Of a DNA stretch of 64,000 nt, positions 42,190-52,058 are shown piece after piece (position 1 is the first letter of the stretch; every line of letters starts with the position of its first letter). The notes beneath the pieces were generated by a model that did no database searches, was not told where the DNA came from, and saw nothing but the letters and a program-made list of their open reading frames with translations. Source of the DNA: Candidatus Kapaibacterium sp. (GTDB lineage Bacteria > Bacteroidota > Ignavibacteria > Kapaibacteriales > NICIL-2); contig BPHK01000001.1 in the NCBI GenBank assembly GCA_026003495.1, forward strand, positions 1,624,579 through 1,688,578. Reading direction: 5' to 3'. Both the position numbers and the translations under genes were made by a program.

Positions 42190-42455
42190 CTCCCAGCACT
42201 CGAGCAACTGGCGCACATCGTCCCGAGAATACATCGCTGCACGCCAATTGCCTATGGCTGCACGCGCTGCGACAGCACGCACCAATTTTCCGTTGCCGTG
42301 GACCGAAAGATGCTCTCGAAATCGCTCGAAGTCGTGTTGGGGGTCATTCATCGCGTCCATTCGACCGTTGGGATGCGCAAAATTGCAACGTGCGCGTAAC
42401 CGAATACCTCGAAACAGTTATTTTGCTGTCAATCACCTTCGTGAGGAATTCTGCA

Positions 42456-45326
42456 ATGAAACGACTTCTGTTCATACTAGCATCTGTTGCGCTTCTGACA
42501 GCAAGCGCGTGGACTGCTCCTGATGTAGTCCCTGGAACGATCATCGTCAAATTCCGTCCAGACGTAGCAGCGCTCAATGATTGGCTTGCGCACGGCCGCA
42601 GTGGAAGTATCGCTGCCCTCGAACTGATCATCGGGCCGCACCAGTCGCGTCCATACCTGCGCGATGCAGTCCTAACAGCACTCGCCAAACGGATGGAGCG
42701 CATCAATGCACGATCGTGGAATGATCCGATTCAATCACTCGAACGCATTGCGATTGTTGAGTTCGATCGCTCGATCGATCCCGCATTGATTGCTCGGAAA
42801 CTCTCGCGCCACCCAGCAATCGAATACGCCGAACCGATGCCAGTACGCCGTGTCTTCTACCAACCGAACGATAGCCTCTTTGCGATGCAGTACCACGTCA
42901 CGAAAATCCGTGCAAACGATGCATGGGACTCTATCCCGCCGACTACAGCGCCTGTGCTCATCGGAATCGTGGATACTGGTGTGGACTACACACACGAAGA
43001 TCTTGCAAACGTCATCTTCATCAACCCCGGCGAGACTGGAACTGACGCCCAAGGACGCGACAAGCGTACCAACGGCATTGATGACGACGGCAACGGCTTC
43101 GTTGATGACTGGCATGGCTGGGATATGGTGGGCAATGACAATGATCCAAGACCAGGGAACGTACACGGCACCCACGTTGCGGGCACTGCAGCGGCTCAGG
43201 TCAACAACCGCATCGGCGTCGCAGGGATCTGCAATGTCGCACGGATTCTTCCGGTCAAATGCGCGACCGATTCCCCGGTCGCGCCGAGCATCCTCAATGG
43301 GTACGAGGGCATTGCCTACGCAGCGGCGATGGGAGCCAGCGTGATCAACTGTTCGTGGGGCGGCGGAACTGCATCCCAAGCCGAACAAGAGGTTATCTCC
43401 ACTGCAATTGGCTTGGGAAGTGTCATCGTCGCTGCAGCGGGAAATAGCGGCGTGGAAGAGCAACTCTATCCCGGTAGCTATGCAGGTGTACTCTCCGTTG
43501 CAGCAGTTGGAAGCAACGACGTCCGTGCAACGTTTAGCAGCTACCACGCCAGCGTTGGCATCAGTGCACCAGGCGTTTCGATTCTCTCGACCTATCCGGG
43601 GAACTCCTACGGTTACGCCGATGGCACCTCGATGGCATCGCCTGTGGTTGCAGGCGCTGCTGCATTAGTCCGTGCAAAGTATCCATCGCTTCGCCCCAAC
43701 CAAATTGTCGCGCGACTGAAAGCAACTGCCGATCCAATTGATCAAATCATCGGCAATCGCAATCGGAATTGGATGGGCAAACTCGGCAGCGGACGCGTCA
43801 ATGCATTCCGTGCAGTCACAGAGACCAATCCGAAATACGTCGAGCTTGTCACAGCAACGATAACCGACGATGACGGCGATGGCGTTTTCGAACCAGGCGA
43901 CATCGTTTCGATCGTACCGACGTTTCGCAACCTGCTTTCTCCGACAGCTGCTACGCGTACCGTGATTCGTCCGATTGGTATTGGCTCGTCGGTATTCGTC
44001 TTCAGCGATTCTCTCCTCGACCTGGGTCCGCTCGGCCAAGATGTTGTCTTGACTGCTCCCCGTCCCTTCCGGCTCACGATTCCGCAAAATGCTCCACAAA
44101 ACTACGTCCTGACCTGCCAGGTTATCATCACCGAACAATCCGTCGAGGTCGGTCGCGGCACGCTCTCGATGATTATCCGCCCAACTTACCGTACTCTCAA
44201 CAACGGCGATCTTGTCCTGACAGTCAATAGCACCGGCAACTTCGCGTACAACGACTATCCAACCAATCTCCAAGGCGAAGGATTCCGCTACAAGAACAGC
44301 CCCAGCGTTCTTTTCGAAGCTGGACTTCTTGTTGGCTACGATGCTGATCACCTCTCCGATGTTGTGCGGAACGAGACCGGCAACGCACAGAGCACGGACT
44401 TTACCATCGGGATCCCCGCTGTCCTGCAAACGCTCGCTGCAACCAGCACTCAACAGGTAACAACAAGCTTTGCCGATGATGGATTAGCCAACCAGGCAAA
44501 CGTCGCAGTGGATCAACGCGTCCTCGTCTTCAACGACGATGGTAAGCGAGACTTCGCGCTGAGCGTTTATCGCATTACGAACCGTAACGCACAAACCATC
44601 AACACGGTGTATTGCGGCATCTACGCTGATTGGGATATCGGCCCATCGGGCCAAAACGACGTCGCGATCTGGAGCGAGCAGGATGGCTTCTACTACTGCT
44701 ACAACACACGCGATCAATCGCTTCCCTACGTGGGGATGCAGGTTGTTTCCGATCACCTGTCGAATGCGTTCATGATAGACAACAACGGCACAACAGCAGA
44801 CAATCCTGGTGTCTATGACGGCTACACGAAAGCAGAGAAATGGCGGACGATCTCCAGCGGGATTGGTCGAACGCGCAGCAGCGTCACTGACGCCTCTGCA
44901 GTCATTGCGGCGGGGCCGTTCGCGATCGGGGCGGGAGCAAGTGAGCAGGTTGTCTTCAGCATCTTCGCGGGGCACTCACTCGACGAACTTCGCTCGGCAG
45001 CTGAGCGTGCTCGTCAGACTGCGCAGCAAGTGCTCGGGATCACACCAAGTGCTCCGCAACTGCCGGCTGTGAGTGCACGGGTGCTCCCCAGTCCGATTAC
45101 TGGCGATCAGCTTACGGTCGAGTACTCCCTGCCCGATAGCGGAACGTTGAGCATCGTGATCACCGATGCACTCGGTCAGATCATCGCAACAGCCCTCGAA
45201 CCAGGGTTCTATCCGCCAACAGGACGCGCAACACTTTCCTTACCACAAGTTGCAAGCGGAGCGTATTTTGCAGTTGTGCGCAGCAATCGTGGAAGTGTGG
45301 CTGTGCCATTTGTCCTCATTCGCTGA
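42456..45326 (+). CDS. Subtilisin-like (S8) secreted serine protease with T9SS tail
   Basis: This 956-residue protein has a signal peptide (MKRLLFILASVALLTASAWT), then an inhibitor-like propeptide ending near EYAEPMPVRR. The S8 catalytic domain has D173 (IGIVDTGVDYTHEDL), H237 (HGTHVAGT) and S392 (GTSMASPVVAGA), with a Ca-binding-like DDDGNGFVDD insert. A β-rich region follows, and a C-terminal sorting domain ends SGAYFAVVRSNRGSVAVPFVLIR. It is probably secreted by T9SS and surface-bound. GAGGA lies 10 bases before the ATG. A promoter-like TTATTTTG (one base short of TAnnTTTG) sits 30 bases upstream. It is followed by a histone-like gene. Confidence 0.93.
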   Translation: MKRLLFILASVALLTASAWTAPDVVPGTIIVKFRPDVAALNDWLAHGRSGSIAALELIIGPHQSRPYLRDAVLTALAKRMERINARSWNDPIQSLERIAIVEFDRSIDPALIARKLSRHPAIEYAEPMPVRRVFYQPNDSLFAMQYHVTKIRANDAWDSIPPTTAPVLIGIVDTGVDYTHEDLANVIFINPGETGTDAQGRDKRTNGIDDDGNGFVDDWHGWDMVGNDNDPRPGNVHGTHVAGTAAAQVNNRIGVAGICNVARILPVKCATDSPVAPSILNGYEGIAYAAAMGASVINCSWGGGTASQAEQEVISTAIGLGSVIVAAAGNSGVEEQLYPGSYAGVLSVAAVGSNDVRATFSSYHASVGISAPGVSILSTYPGNSYGYADGTSMASPVVAGAAALVRAKYPSLRPNQIVARLKATADPIDQIIGNRNRNWMGKLGSGRVNAFRAVTETNPKYVELVTATITDDDGDGVFEPGDIVSIVPTFRNLLSPTAATRTVIRPIGIGSSVFVFSDSLLDLGPLGQDVVLTAPRPFRLTIPQNAPQNYVLTCQVIITEQSVEVGRGTLSMIIRPTYRTLNNGDLVLTVNSTGNFAYNDYPTNLQGEGFRYKNSPSVLFEAGLLVGYDADHLSDVVRNETGNAQSTDFTIGIPAVLQTLAATSTQQVTTSFADDGLANQANVAVDQRVLVFNDDGKRDFALSVYRITNRNAQTINTVYCGIYADWDIGPSGQNDVAIWSEQDGFYYCYNTRDQSLPYVGMQVVSDHLSNAFMIDNNGTTADNPGVYDGYTKAEKWRTISSGIGRTRSSVTDASAVIAAGPFAIGAGASEQVVFSIFAGHSLDELRSAAERARQTAQQVLGITPSAPQLPAVSARVLPSPITGDQLTVEYSLPDSGTLSIVITDALGQIIATALEPGFYPPTGRATLSLPQVASGAYFAVVRSNRGSVAVPFVLIR

Positions 45327-45352
45327 TTGTTGTACCCTCAACCCAAAACACC

Positions 45353-45547
45353 ATGAGTACTGACCGTTACCAAGAGCTCCTTCAGCACATCGAAGCAATG
45401 AAGGAAGACTTCGAAAAGTTCTACGTCAAGGGCAAGAATGCCGCAGGAACTCGCCTTCGCAAGCAACTGCAAGAGTTGCGACGCCTTGCACAGGAGGTCC
45501 GCACTGAAATTCAAGCTATCCGCGTTGCACGCAAAGAAGGCGCGTAA
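45353..45547 (+). CDS. Histone H1-like (Hc1 family) small protein
   Basis: This 64-residue highly charged helical protein begins MSTDRYQELLQHIEAMKEDFEKFYVKG and continues NAAGTRLRKQLQELRRLAQEVRTEIQ, the exact layout of the short Hc1/histone H1-like proteins common in Bacteroidota and Chlorobiota. It probably binds DNA or helps compact the nucleoid. It lies 26 bases after the subtilase stop and 14 bases before the convergent rlmD stop. There is no visible own promoter. Confidence 0.85.
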   Translation: MSTDRYQELLQHIEAMKEDFEKFYVKGKNAAGTRLRKQLQELRRLAQEVRTEIQAIRVARKEGA

Positions 45548-45561
45548 GGTTGTTGGCGCTT

Positions 45562-46986
45562 TTAGCACCGCTCGAGCACAGCGATGCTTTCGACGTGATA
45601 GGTCTGCGGGAACATGTCAATCGGCTGAACCGCGACGACGCGATATGCATCGCTCAGCATCGCAAGATCGCGTGCTTGCGTCGTAGGGTTGCAGGAAACG
45701 TATACAATCCGCTGCGGCAGGCGCCGGCAAAGGTATTCCGTCAAGTGCGGATGCATCCCTGCTCGTGGCGGATCGAGTACAACCACTCGCGGCTCTGATA
45801 ACGCATCTAGGCAGCTCCACGCTGCACGGTCGTGGAGATCAGCAGTGATGAACGTAACGTTGGTGATGCCGTTCTGCTCGGCGTTCGCGTGCGCATCGTG
45901 CGTCGCAGCGGGGTTGCTTTCAATGCCTATTGCACGGGCACACCGTCGTGCTAGGGGAAGCGTAAGCGTACCTGTCCCCGCGTAGAGATCCCAGACCACA
46001 TCGGATGGCTCGATGCTTGCGGCATCGAGCACTGCGGTAACAAATCGCTCCAGGTTCGGCACGTTTGCCTGAAAAAATGATTGCGCCGATATGCGAAACT
46101 CGATGCCGGCGATCTGCTCACGGATGTAGTCTCTGCCGTAGAGCACCGTAAACGGGCCAGCCGGCACTGGAGAGAGCGTATCGTTGATACCCCAGACGAT
46201 GCTTTGGACGTCAGGGAAGCGACTGCCCAGCTCGACGCAACGCTCCAAGAACAGCTGGTCGGATTGGTCGCTGGGCGATCGCGTTACGAGGACAAGCATC
46301 ATTTCCCCAAGCCCACTGCGACGGATGATGACGTTCCGCAAAAAGCCGCTTCGCTGCCGCCCATCGTCGCAGGTGATGCGACAAGCGACTACAAGTTCTC
46401 GAACGGCAGCCAGCAGCGCATTGCCACGGTCATCGAGCAACAAGCAGCGCTCAATATCAAGCACTGCATCGTGTCGCCTACGGACGTGGAGTCCAAGCGC
46501 AGGCTGCTTCCGATCGATGGCGACTGGTTCCATGCTCTCCCATTGCTTGGCCGGGATCCACCGGCGCGCCGAGCAAGAGAACTCCATTTTCGCACGGTAC
46601 CCGAATTCGACCGGCGAAGGGATAATCGAGCGATACTCTTCGACGATGCAATGCCCAATCCGCTCGAATGCATCGCGGACGTGCTGCTCCTTCCAGCGCA
46701 ACTGTTCAGCATAGGCAAGGTGTTGCCATGTGCAGCCACCGCATTCGCCTGCGTATGGGCACGGAGGAGTGCGACGGTGTGGCGATGGCTCGAGCACTTC
46801 GACGACATCTGCCTCCAGATACGTGCGCTTGCGTCGGCGGATCCGTGCTAGCACTCGCTCGCTCGGCAGACCGCCGCGAAGCTGCACAACCAGACCGTCG
46901 CCATCACCACCGTGGAGCCGTGCAATCGCAATACCTTCGAATCCGAGCGACTCAATGCGCAGCTCGACGATTTCTCCTGTTTTCAT
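45562..46986 (-). CDS. rlmD: 23S rRNA (uracil-5-)-methyltransferase RlmD/TrmA family
   Basis: This 474-residue enzyme has an N-terminal TRAM domain (EIVELRIESLGFEGIAIARL) and iron-sulfur cysteines in CPYAGECGGCTWQHL. Also visible are the SAM site VWDLYAGTGTLTLPLAR, VVLDPPRAGMHP and the catalytic SCNP with a following ARDL. It makes 5-methyluridine in 23S rRNA (U1939 in E. coli); an RlmC or RumA-type site choice cannot be separated by eye. Its ATG overlaps the ABC exporter stop by four bases. It is convergent with the histone-like gene. Confidence 0.9.
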   Translation of the reverse strand: MKTGEIVELRIESLGFEGIAIARLHGGDGDGLVVQLRGGLPSERVLARIRRRKRTYLEADVVEVLEPSPHRRTPPCPYAGECGGCTWQHLAYAEQLRWKEQHVRDAFERIGHCIVEEYRSIIPSPVEFGYRAKMEFSCSARRWIPAKQWESMEPVAIDRKQPALGLHVRRRHDAVLDIERCLLLDDRGNALLAAVRELVVACRITCDDGRQRSGFLRNVIIRRSGLGEMMLVLVTRSPSDQSDQLFLERCVELGSRFPDVQSIVWGINDTLSPVPAGPFTVLYGRDYIREQIAGIEFRISAQSFFQANVPNLERFVTAVLDAASIEPSDVVWDLYAGTGTLTLPLARRCARAIGIESNPAATHDAHANAEQNGITNVTFITADLHDRAAWSCLDALSEPRVVVLDPPRAGMHPHLTEYLCRRLPQRIVYVSCNPTTQARDLAMLSDAYRVVAVQPIDMFPQTYHVESIAVLERC

Positions 46987-48791
46987 AGCCGCACTCCTTC
47001 GGTTTGGAGAGCATAGAGCGAGGCATACATCCCCTCGCGCGCGAGCAACTCAGCATGCGTGCCGTGTTCCACAATGCGCCCGCGATCGAGCACGTAGATG
47101 ACATCAGCATCGCGCACAGTCGAAAGTCGGTGTGCAATCACCAGCGCAGTGCGATCGCGGAGGACCTCCCCGATCGCTTGCTGGACGAGCATCTCGGATT
47201 CACTATCGAGCGCGGAAGTCGCTTCGTCGAAAATCAGCACATCTGGATCGGCCAATAACGCACGCGCAATCGCAATGCGCTGCCGCTGACCGCCCGAAAG
47301 CTGCACACCACGATCCCCGACGAGCGTGTCATATCCCTGCGGCAGCTGCACGATGAACTCGTGCGCATGCGCAAGGCGGGCGACACGTTCGATTTCCTCC
47401 GCGCTGGCGTCCGGCTTGGCAAGTGCGATGTTCGCTGCAACAGTATCGTTGAAGAGCATCGTGTCTTGCGCAACAACACCAAAACGCCGGCGATAGGACT
47501 CCAGCCGAAACGTTCGAATGTCGGTGCCGTCATAGAGAATTCGTCCCTGCTGGGGATCGTAGAAGCGGACGAGCAAGTCCGCAACCGTAGACTTTCCGCT
47601 GCCGCTCAGTCCGACGAGTGCAACGGTTTTTCCTCGTGGCAGATCAAGCGTGATTTCCTCGAGCACTGCTCGCTGCCCATCATAGCTGAAGTGGACGTGC
47701 TCGAAGCGAATAGATCGGACCAGTGGTGGGCATTCGGCTACCCCATCGCTGAGACGATCGGCAGAATCCACAACCGCAAATACACGTTCGGCAGCGACTA
47801 TCCCGCGTTGGACTTGACCTGGCACGCCCACAAGCGATGCAACCGGCGCCATGATCGCAAAGAGCGCAAAGAGAAACGTCATCAAGTCAGCCCCGCGTAA
47901 CGTTCCGTTGAACACCTGGTGCCCTCCGACGACGAGGACAACCGCGAGCGCTGCAATCGCGAGTGTTTCTCCGATGGCAGGCACCAGGTCGCTGACCGCT
48001 GTGAGTTTGACTGCTGAGCGGACGTAGTGCTCAAGATCGCTCGCAAACCGCGAGGTGAGCCGTCGCTCTGCTCCGAAGGCCTTGACGATACGAATGCCGG
48101 CGACGCCTTCCTGCAATGTGCTCGTGTACTGTGCTGCAGCGTGCTGCATCCGCTGCGAATACCGCCGCAGGTACCGGCGCGCTGTTCGGATGAGGAGCAG
48201 CGTACCGACACTTGTACTAAGCGCAACGAGTGTGAGCATCGGCGAGATTGCAAGCAACAATGCCAGCAGTAGCGCGATTTCAACCGGCGCCCGAACGAGC
48301 GTGACGACAAACGGCATCAGCGCACTGTGCATCGTGTTGACCTCGCTAGTGACCAGTGCGATGAGTTCCCCCGCTTTCGAACGATTGAAAAAACTCACCG
48401 GAAGCTTAAGAAGCCGCGCGAACACTAGTTGCCGCATGTCGCGAATAACCCATTCGCTCAACCGGACGTTGAGTTGCCCGGCCACATACTTGATGATGTT
48501 CTTTGCAACGAAGAGCCCGACGATGAACCACGCCAGATGGACCAACGTCGCTGCCGGACTCGGAGCGACAAGCCACCCAAACAACACGGAAAAAATTCGC
48601 TCTTTCAGCGATGCTGTAGCACTTGTAGGTGTGGCAGCAGTGCTTGTGCCAAAGAGTGTCCCCAACACTGGCTCGATGACTGCCATCGTCACTGCACCGA
48701 TGCTGCCGAGTATCACGTTGCCTACGAACGTGAGCAGAAACAGCCACCAGTACGGACGTAAAAAGCCAGCGACGCGGAGAAAGGTTCTCAT
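46983..48791 (-). CDS. MsbA-like ABC exporter (permease-ATPase fusion)
   Basis: This 602-residue half-transporter has six membrane helices in residues 1-310 and an ATPase domain with Walker A GLSGSGKST, signature LSGGQRQRIAIARA, Walker B VLIFDEATSALD and an H-loop in IAHRLSTV. Homodimers of this type flip lipid A core, phospholipids or drugs; MsbA-like lipid export is the likeliest given LPS genes here. It lies 16 bases after a glycosyltransferase-like gene and overlaps rlmD by four bases. Confidence 0.9.
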   Translation of the reverse strand: MRTFLRVAGFLRPYWWLFLLTFVGNVILGSIGAVTMAVIEPVLGTLFGTSTAATPTSATASLKERIFSVLFGWLVAPSPAATLVHLAWFIVGLFVAKNIIKYVAGQLNVRLSEWVIRDMRQLVFARLLKLPVSFFNRSKAGELIALVTSEVNTMHSALMPFVVTLVRAPVEIALLLALLLAISPMLTLVALSTSVGTLLLIRTARRYLRRYSQRMQHAAAQYTSTLQEGVAGIRIVKAFGAERRLTSRFASDLEHYVRSAVKLTAVSDLVPAIGETLAIAALAVVLVVGGHQVFNGTLRGADLMTFLFALFAIMAPVASLVGVPGQVQRGIVAAERVFAVVDSADRLSDGVAECPPLVRSIRFEHVHFSYDGQRAVLEEITLDLPRGKTVALVGLSGSGKSTVADLLVRFYDPQQGRILYDGTDIRTFRLESYRRRFGVVAQDTMLFNDTVAANIALAKPDASAEEIERVARLAHAHEFIVQLPQGYDTLVGDRGVQLSGGQRQRIAIARALLADPDVLIFDEATSALDSESEMLVQQAIGEVLRDRTALVIAHRLSTVRDADVIYVLDRGRIVEHGTHAELLAREGMYASLYALQTEGVRL

Positions 48792-48807
48792 GCACCGATT
48801 GGGACTA

Positions 48808-49635
48808 TCAATTCAACCGATGGCGGTGGAAGATCGGCCGCACCGTCAGTACTTCCAGCGGAGCACCAGACCACGCAGGTACAGCAGGAGCAAGTGCAAA
48901 GATCTGCGACCGTGTTTCCGTCAAACGTGCATGGCGTGCGGTGTGCGTCAACCGGCGGTATGCAACACCAGCGGACGAAAGGAGTTCGCGCTCGCTCCGC
49001 CATGAATGCTCTACGCGGAGCGCACGGAGATGGTCCAGCACGGGCCGGGAAATCGCAAGTCCACTGCTGGAGAGGAGCTGCCGCACTGCAAGCCGATCGA
49101 GCATGCGTCCAATACGGCCCAGCGGCGCAATGCGCAACGCTGCACGTGATTGGCCGACAATACTATCACGCAGCACACGCCACCACGAACGAAATGGCTC
49201 ACCAGAGCTGATTGCACTTTCGTCGAGCGACTGCGACAGCTGTGGCGAAAGCACTGCACTGAAGCTTGTCGCGATTGCATTCGCTGTTGCTACGGTGCAG
49301 AGACTCTCCGCAAACGAGCACTCCAGAAGGACATCGCTTTCGGTAATGACAGCAAGTGGAGTCTCTACCGTTGCACTGATGGTTTCCAGAAGCTGCCAAT
49401 TCAACTGAGCATCGTCGCTCGACTGCGAACACCAAACAAGCTCTTGCCGAACGTTGAGTGAGAGCGGACTGCGAGCAGCATACTGAGCAAGTGCTGAGCC
49501 GGTCGCTGGCATGCCGACGTAGAGCACCGCAGAGGGTGCAACGCGCTGCATCTGTACCGTCCGCAGCATGAGCTGGAAATGCCGGAGATTGGTGCTGCGC
49601 AGAATTACAACGAGCGTGTACGCATCGTGTGCCAT
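48808..49635 (-). CDS. Glycosyltransferase-like (GT-A fold) protein
   Basis: This 275-residue protein begins MAHDAYTLVVILRSTNLRHFQLMLRTVQMQRVAP, like the first strand and helix of GT2 enzymes (VSVIIPTYNR...L...LxSLxxQ). It continues with ETPLAVITESDVLLE at the position of the DxD metal site, but only one acidic pair is present. The second half is poorly conserved. I infer a divergent glycosyltransferase, possibly inactive. The ATG at 49635 fits the fold; the longer frame to 49752 lacks a domain. It is upstream of the ABC exporter, which suggests glycan or LPS work. Confidence 0.55.
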   Translation of the reverse strand: MAHDAYTLVVILRSTNLRHFQLMLRTVQMQRVAPSAVLYVGMPATGSALAQYAARSPLSLNVRQELVWCSQSSDDAQLNWQLLETISATVETPLAVITESDVLLECSFAESLCTVATANAIATSFSAVLSPQLSQSLDESAISSGEPFRSWWRVLRDSIVGQSRAALRIAPLGRIGRMLDRLAVRQLLSSSGLAISRPVLDHLRALRVEHSWRSERELLSSAGVAYRRLTHTARHARLTETRSQIFALAPAVPAWSGAPLEVLTVRPIFHRHRLN

Positions 49636-49659
49636 CGCTACTTTGGAAAAAATATTCCG

Positions 49660-49667
49660 TAGTTTCG
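49660..49667 (+). promoter_or_regulatory. Promoter -7 variant TAGTTTCG for the barrel-OmpA-truA operon
   Basis: Same octamer as before the FN3-like gene, here 33 bases before the ATG at 49701. It is divergent from the glycosyltransferase-like gene. Confidence 0.4.
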
Positions 49668-49700
49668 CGCTGCCGACTACAAACCGAGATGGAGGGACGT

Positions 49701-50555
49701 ATGCTACAACGTTTTCTTTTGTGTGCGCTTGCTGCAAGCGTTGCTGTCGCACTTAGGGCTGATGAGGACGTTCTCCGTCCCAAAGGGCGATCCGAACCAT
49801 GGAGTGGACCACCGACGCCGGGATTGGTTCGAAATCCCTGGGCGCTCGGCGTCGAAGTTGGTGGTTCGCTGAGCTTTTTTAGCCAAGACGTTACCCAATA
49901 CCAAGCACCCACCTATCAAACGAACCTCACGAGTGGCTCAGGGCTTGGTCCATTGCTCAACCTCGCTGTTGACTATGCGCTCACGGATGCCCTGGGAATT
50001 CAGGCACGACTTGGCTATGACCAAAAGCACTTCAATACGAATGGATTCATTGACTCGCCATGCGAAACTCCGCCAGGAAGTGGGCTATTCATTCCCACGC
50101 GAGTCGAACACACTACTTCCCAAACTATCGCATACTGGACTGGTGGCGTTGCACTCCGCTATCGCTTCGAGGAGAACTGGGTGGTCCTTGCCGGCGCGAC
50201 GTACCACAGCCGAAGTAATGCCTCGTTTACCGAGACTGACTCAATCACCAGCGGGACGTGCCAATTCTACGACGACGTTGGCAATGCTATTGGTCAACGG
50301 CGCCAGGAATCTGGCTCGAACACGAGTGCATTCACCGCTGCTCGATGGTCAATTGATCTCAGTGTTGGCTACCGCATCCCCTTGAGCGAGAATATCGTCT
50401 TTCTCCCTCGCTTGGCAGGACAGATCTTTCTCAATCCACTCGCTGGTGATAATCTTAGCTCCGGCTACCATTCTGTGCTCGGACAACTCTACGCGTTTAC
50501 GAACCGGCGGTTGCACGCACTGCAACTCGTACTTGGATTGTGGTTCAACCTATAA
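49701..50555 (+). CDS. Outer-membrane β-barrel protein
   Basis: This 284-residue protein has a signal peptide (MLQRFLLCALAASVAVALRA). The rest is alternating hydrophobic strands with aromatic girdles (WALGVEVGGSLSFFSQDV, IAYWTGGVALRYRFEENWVVLAGATYHS, WSIDLSVGYRIPLSENIVFLPRLAGQIF) and ends with a C-terminal Leu, LVLGLWFNL. This matches OMP_b-brl barrels. An ATG at 49689 is in frame, but GGAGG at 49690-49694 points to the ATG at 49701. It is followed 14 bases later by an OmpA-family gene, a pairing common in Bacteroidota envelopes. Confidence 0.8.
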   Translation: MLQRFLLCALAASVAVALRADEDVLRPKGRSEPWSGPPTPGLVRNPWALGVEVGGSLSFFSQDVTQYQAPTYQTNLTSGSGLGPLLNLAVDYALTDALGIQARLGYDQKHFNTNGFIDSPCETPPGSGLFIPTRVEHTTSQTIAYWTGGVALRYRFEENWVVLAGATYHSRSNASFTETDSITSGTCQFYDDVGNAIGQRRQESGSNTSAFTAARWSIDLSVGYRIPLSENIVFLPRLAGQIFLNPLAGDNLSSGYHSVLGQLYAFTNRRLHALQLVLGLWFNL

Positions 50556-50569
50556 CGGAGGCGCATCCC

Positions 50570-52057
50570 ATGAAGCGGTGGATTCTGGTACTCATTGCTG
50601 CTCTACCGATCGCTGCAATGGCTCAAATTCAACAGCGGACGCTGCGACCAACAGTCGAAGTTTTTCCGTTCGAGTACAACAGCGCCGCCGATGATTTTTG
50701 TCCGGCTGTTACCCACAACGGTGCAACGCTTTACTTTACCTCCGATCGCTCAGGGAAGCAGCGCATTTACGTCTGCCGCTCCCGCGGCGGCCAATGGCTT
50801 AGCCCTGACCGCATCCGTACACTTGGCGATGCCAAACAAATCGGTTGCCCAACACTTACACCCGACGGTCAAACGATGATCTTCGCAGCATACCAGCACG
50901 AAGCCGGCAGCAGTGGGCGGACAGACCTCTACATGAGCAAACGGAGCGAGGGCTATTGGAGCAAAGGCACAAACCTTGGCGCTACTATCAACTCAAGTGC
51001 CTGGGACTCGCAAGGCTCGCTTTCCAGCGATGGGCGCACGCTCTATTTTGCCAGTGACCGCCCTGGCGGAAAAGGTGGGACGGACCTTTACCGCGCTCGC
51101 TGGCTTGGCGATCGTTGGTCTGAACCAGAGCCGCTTGGAGAACTCAACACCGAATACGACGAAATCACTCCCTCGATTGCGCCAGATGACAAAACGCTTT
51201 ACTTTGCCAGTAACCGCCCCGGTGGAAATGGTGGCTACGACATCTACGTCGCACGATTGCAAGGCAATCGTTTCGGTCAGCCGCAGAATCTTGGCCAGCC
51301 GATCAACACTGATGCAAACGATATCAGCTACATCGCACTACCGAACTCAACGACGGCATACTTTGCCAGCGATCGCTCCGGCGGCAGTGGCGGATACGAC
51401 ATCTGGCGCGCTGTCCCCAATCCGGAAATGCCCGAGCCAGTCGTCACCATGCATGGAATCGTTCGCAACAGCACAACCCAGATTCCCATCGGCGCAGACA
51501 TCATCATCACCGACTTGAAGACTCGGCAGAAAGTTGCTACCTTCCGTAGCGATGATGAAACAGGCGAGTACTACGTCACACTGACCGCAGGCCGCACCTA
51601 CGCTGTGACGGCATACCACCCGGACTACCTTTTCTACTCGGAGCAAATTGAGGTCCCTACTGGCGAGCGCGGTCGTGACCTCGAGAAGAATATTGACCTT
51701 GCACCAATTGCGAAGGAGAACGCCACACGCCTGCTTGTCTTTTTCGATTTCGATAAGGCTGACCTGAAAGAGGAGTCGCTCCCGGAGCTTGATTTAGCAG
51801 CAACGTTCCTGCGCGAGCATCCCGAAGTCAAGGTCCGCATCGAGGGCCACACCGATGATGTTGGCACCGACGACTACAACCTCCAGCTTTCCCGGCGCCG
51901 TGCTGAGGCGGTCAAAAAATACCTGGTCAGCAAAGGGATTGATGAAAAGCGCATCACGACGGTCGGGTATGGGAAATCGCAACCGAAAGTCAAGGACACA
52001 ACGCCCGAAGCCCGTGCCCAGAACCGCCGTGTGGAGATGAAAATCGTGGCAAATTAG
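50570..52057 (+). CDS. PD40/WD40-like repeat protein with OmpA C-terminal domain
   Basis: This 495-residue protein has a signal peptide (MKRWILVLIAALPIAAMAQ). Five PD40/TolB-like repeats follow, with TLYFTSDRSGKQRIYV, TLYFASDRPGGKGGTDLYRA, TLYFASNRPGGNGGYDIYVA and TAYFASDRSGGSGGYDIWRA. A CarboxypepD_reg-like β-domain is next (HGIVRNSTTQIPIGADI). The C-terminal OmpA domain has LLVFFDFDKADLKEES, RIEGHTDDVGTDDYNLQLSRRRAEAV and AQNRRVEMKIV. It binds peptidoglycan and ties the outer membrane to the wall; similar proteins accompany T9SS (PorE-type). SD GGAGG lies eight bases before the ATG. The preceding barrel is the likely partner. Confidence 0.92.
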   Translation: MKRWILVLIAALPIAAMAQIQQRTLRPTVEVFPFEYNSAADDFCPAVTHNGATLYFTSDRSGKQRIYVCRSRGGQWLSPDRIRTLGDAKQIGCPTLTPDGQTMIFAAYQHEAGSSGRTDLYMSKRSEGYWSKGTNLGATINSSAWDSQGSLSSDGRTLYFASDRPGGKGGTDLYRARWLGDRWSEPEPLGELNTEYDEITPSIAPDDKTLYFASNRPGGNGGYDIYVARLQGNRFGQPQNLGQPINTDANDISYIALPNSTTAYFASDRSGGSGGYDIWRAVPNPEMPEPVVTMHGIVRNSTTQIPIGADIIITDLKTRQKVATFRSDDETGEYYVTLTAGRTYAVTAYHPDYLFYSEQIEVPTGERGRDLEKNIDLAPIAKENATRLLVFFDFDKADLKEESLPELDLAATFLREHPEVKVRIEGHTDDVGTDDYNLQLSRRRAEAVKKYLVSKGIDEKRITTVGYGKSQPKVKDTTPEARAQNRRVEMKIVAN

Positions 52058-52058
52058 T

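Noticed and set aside
50700-51420. Repeated DNA pattern suggesting a repeat array
   Set aside because: The repeats encode PD40 protein repeats (YFASDRPGG-like) inside one gene; no spacer structure of a CRISPR array.
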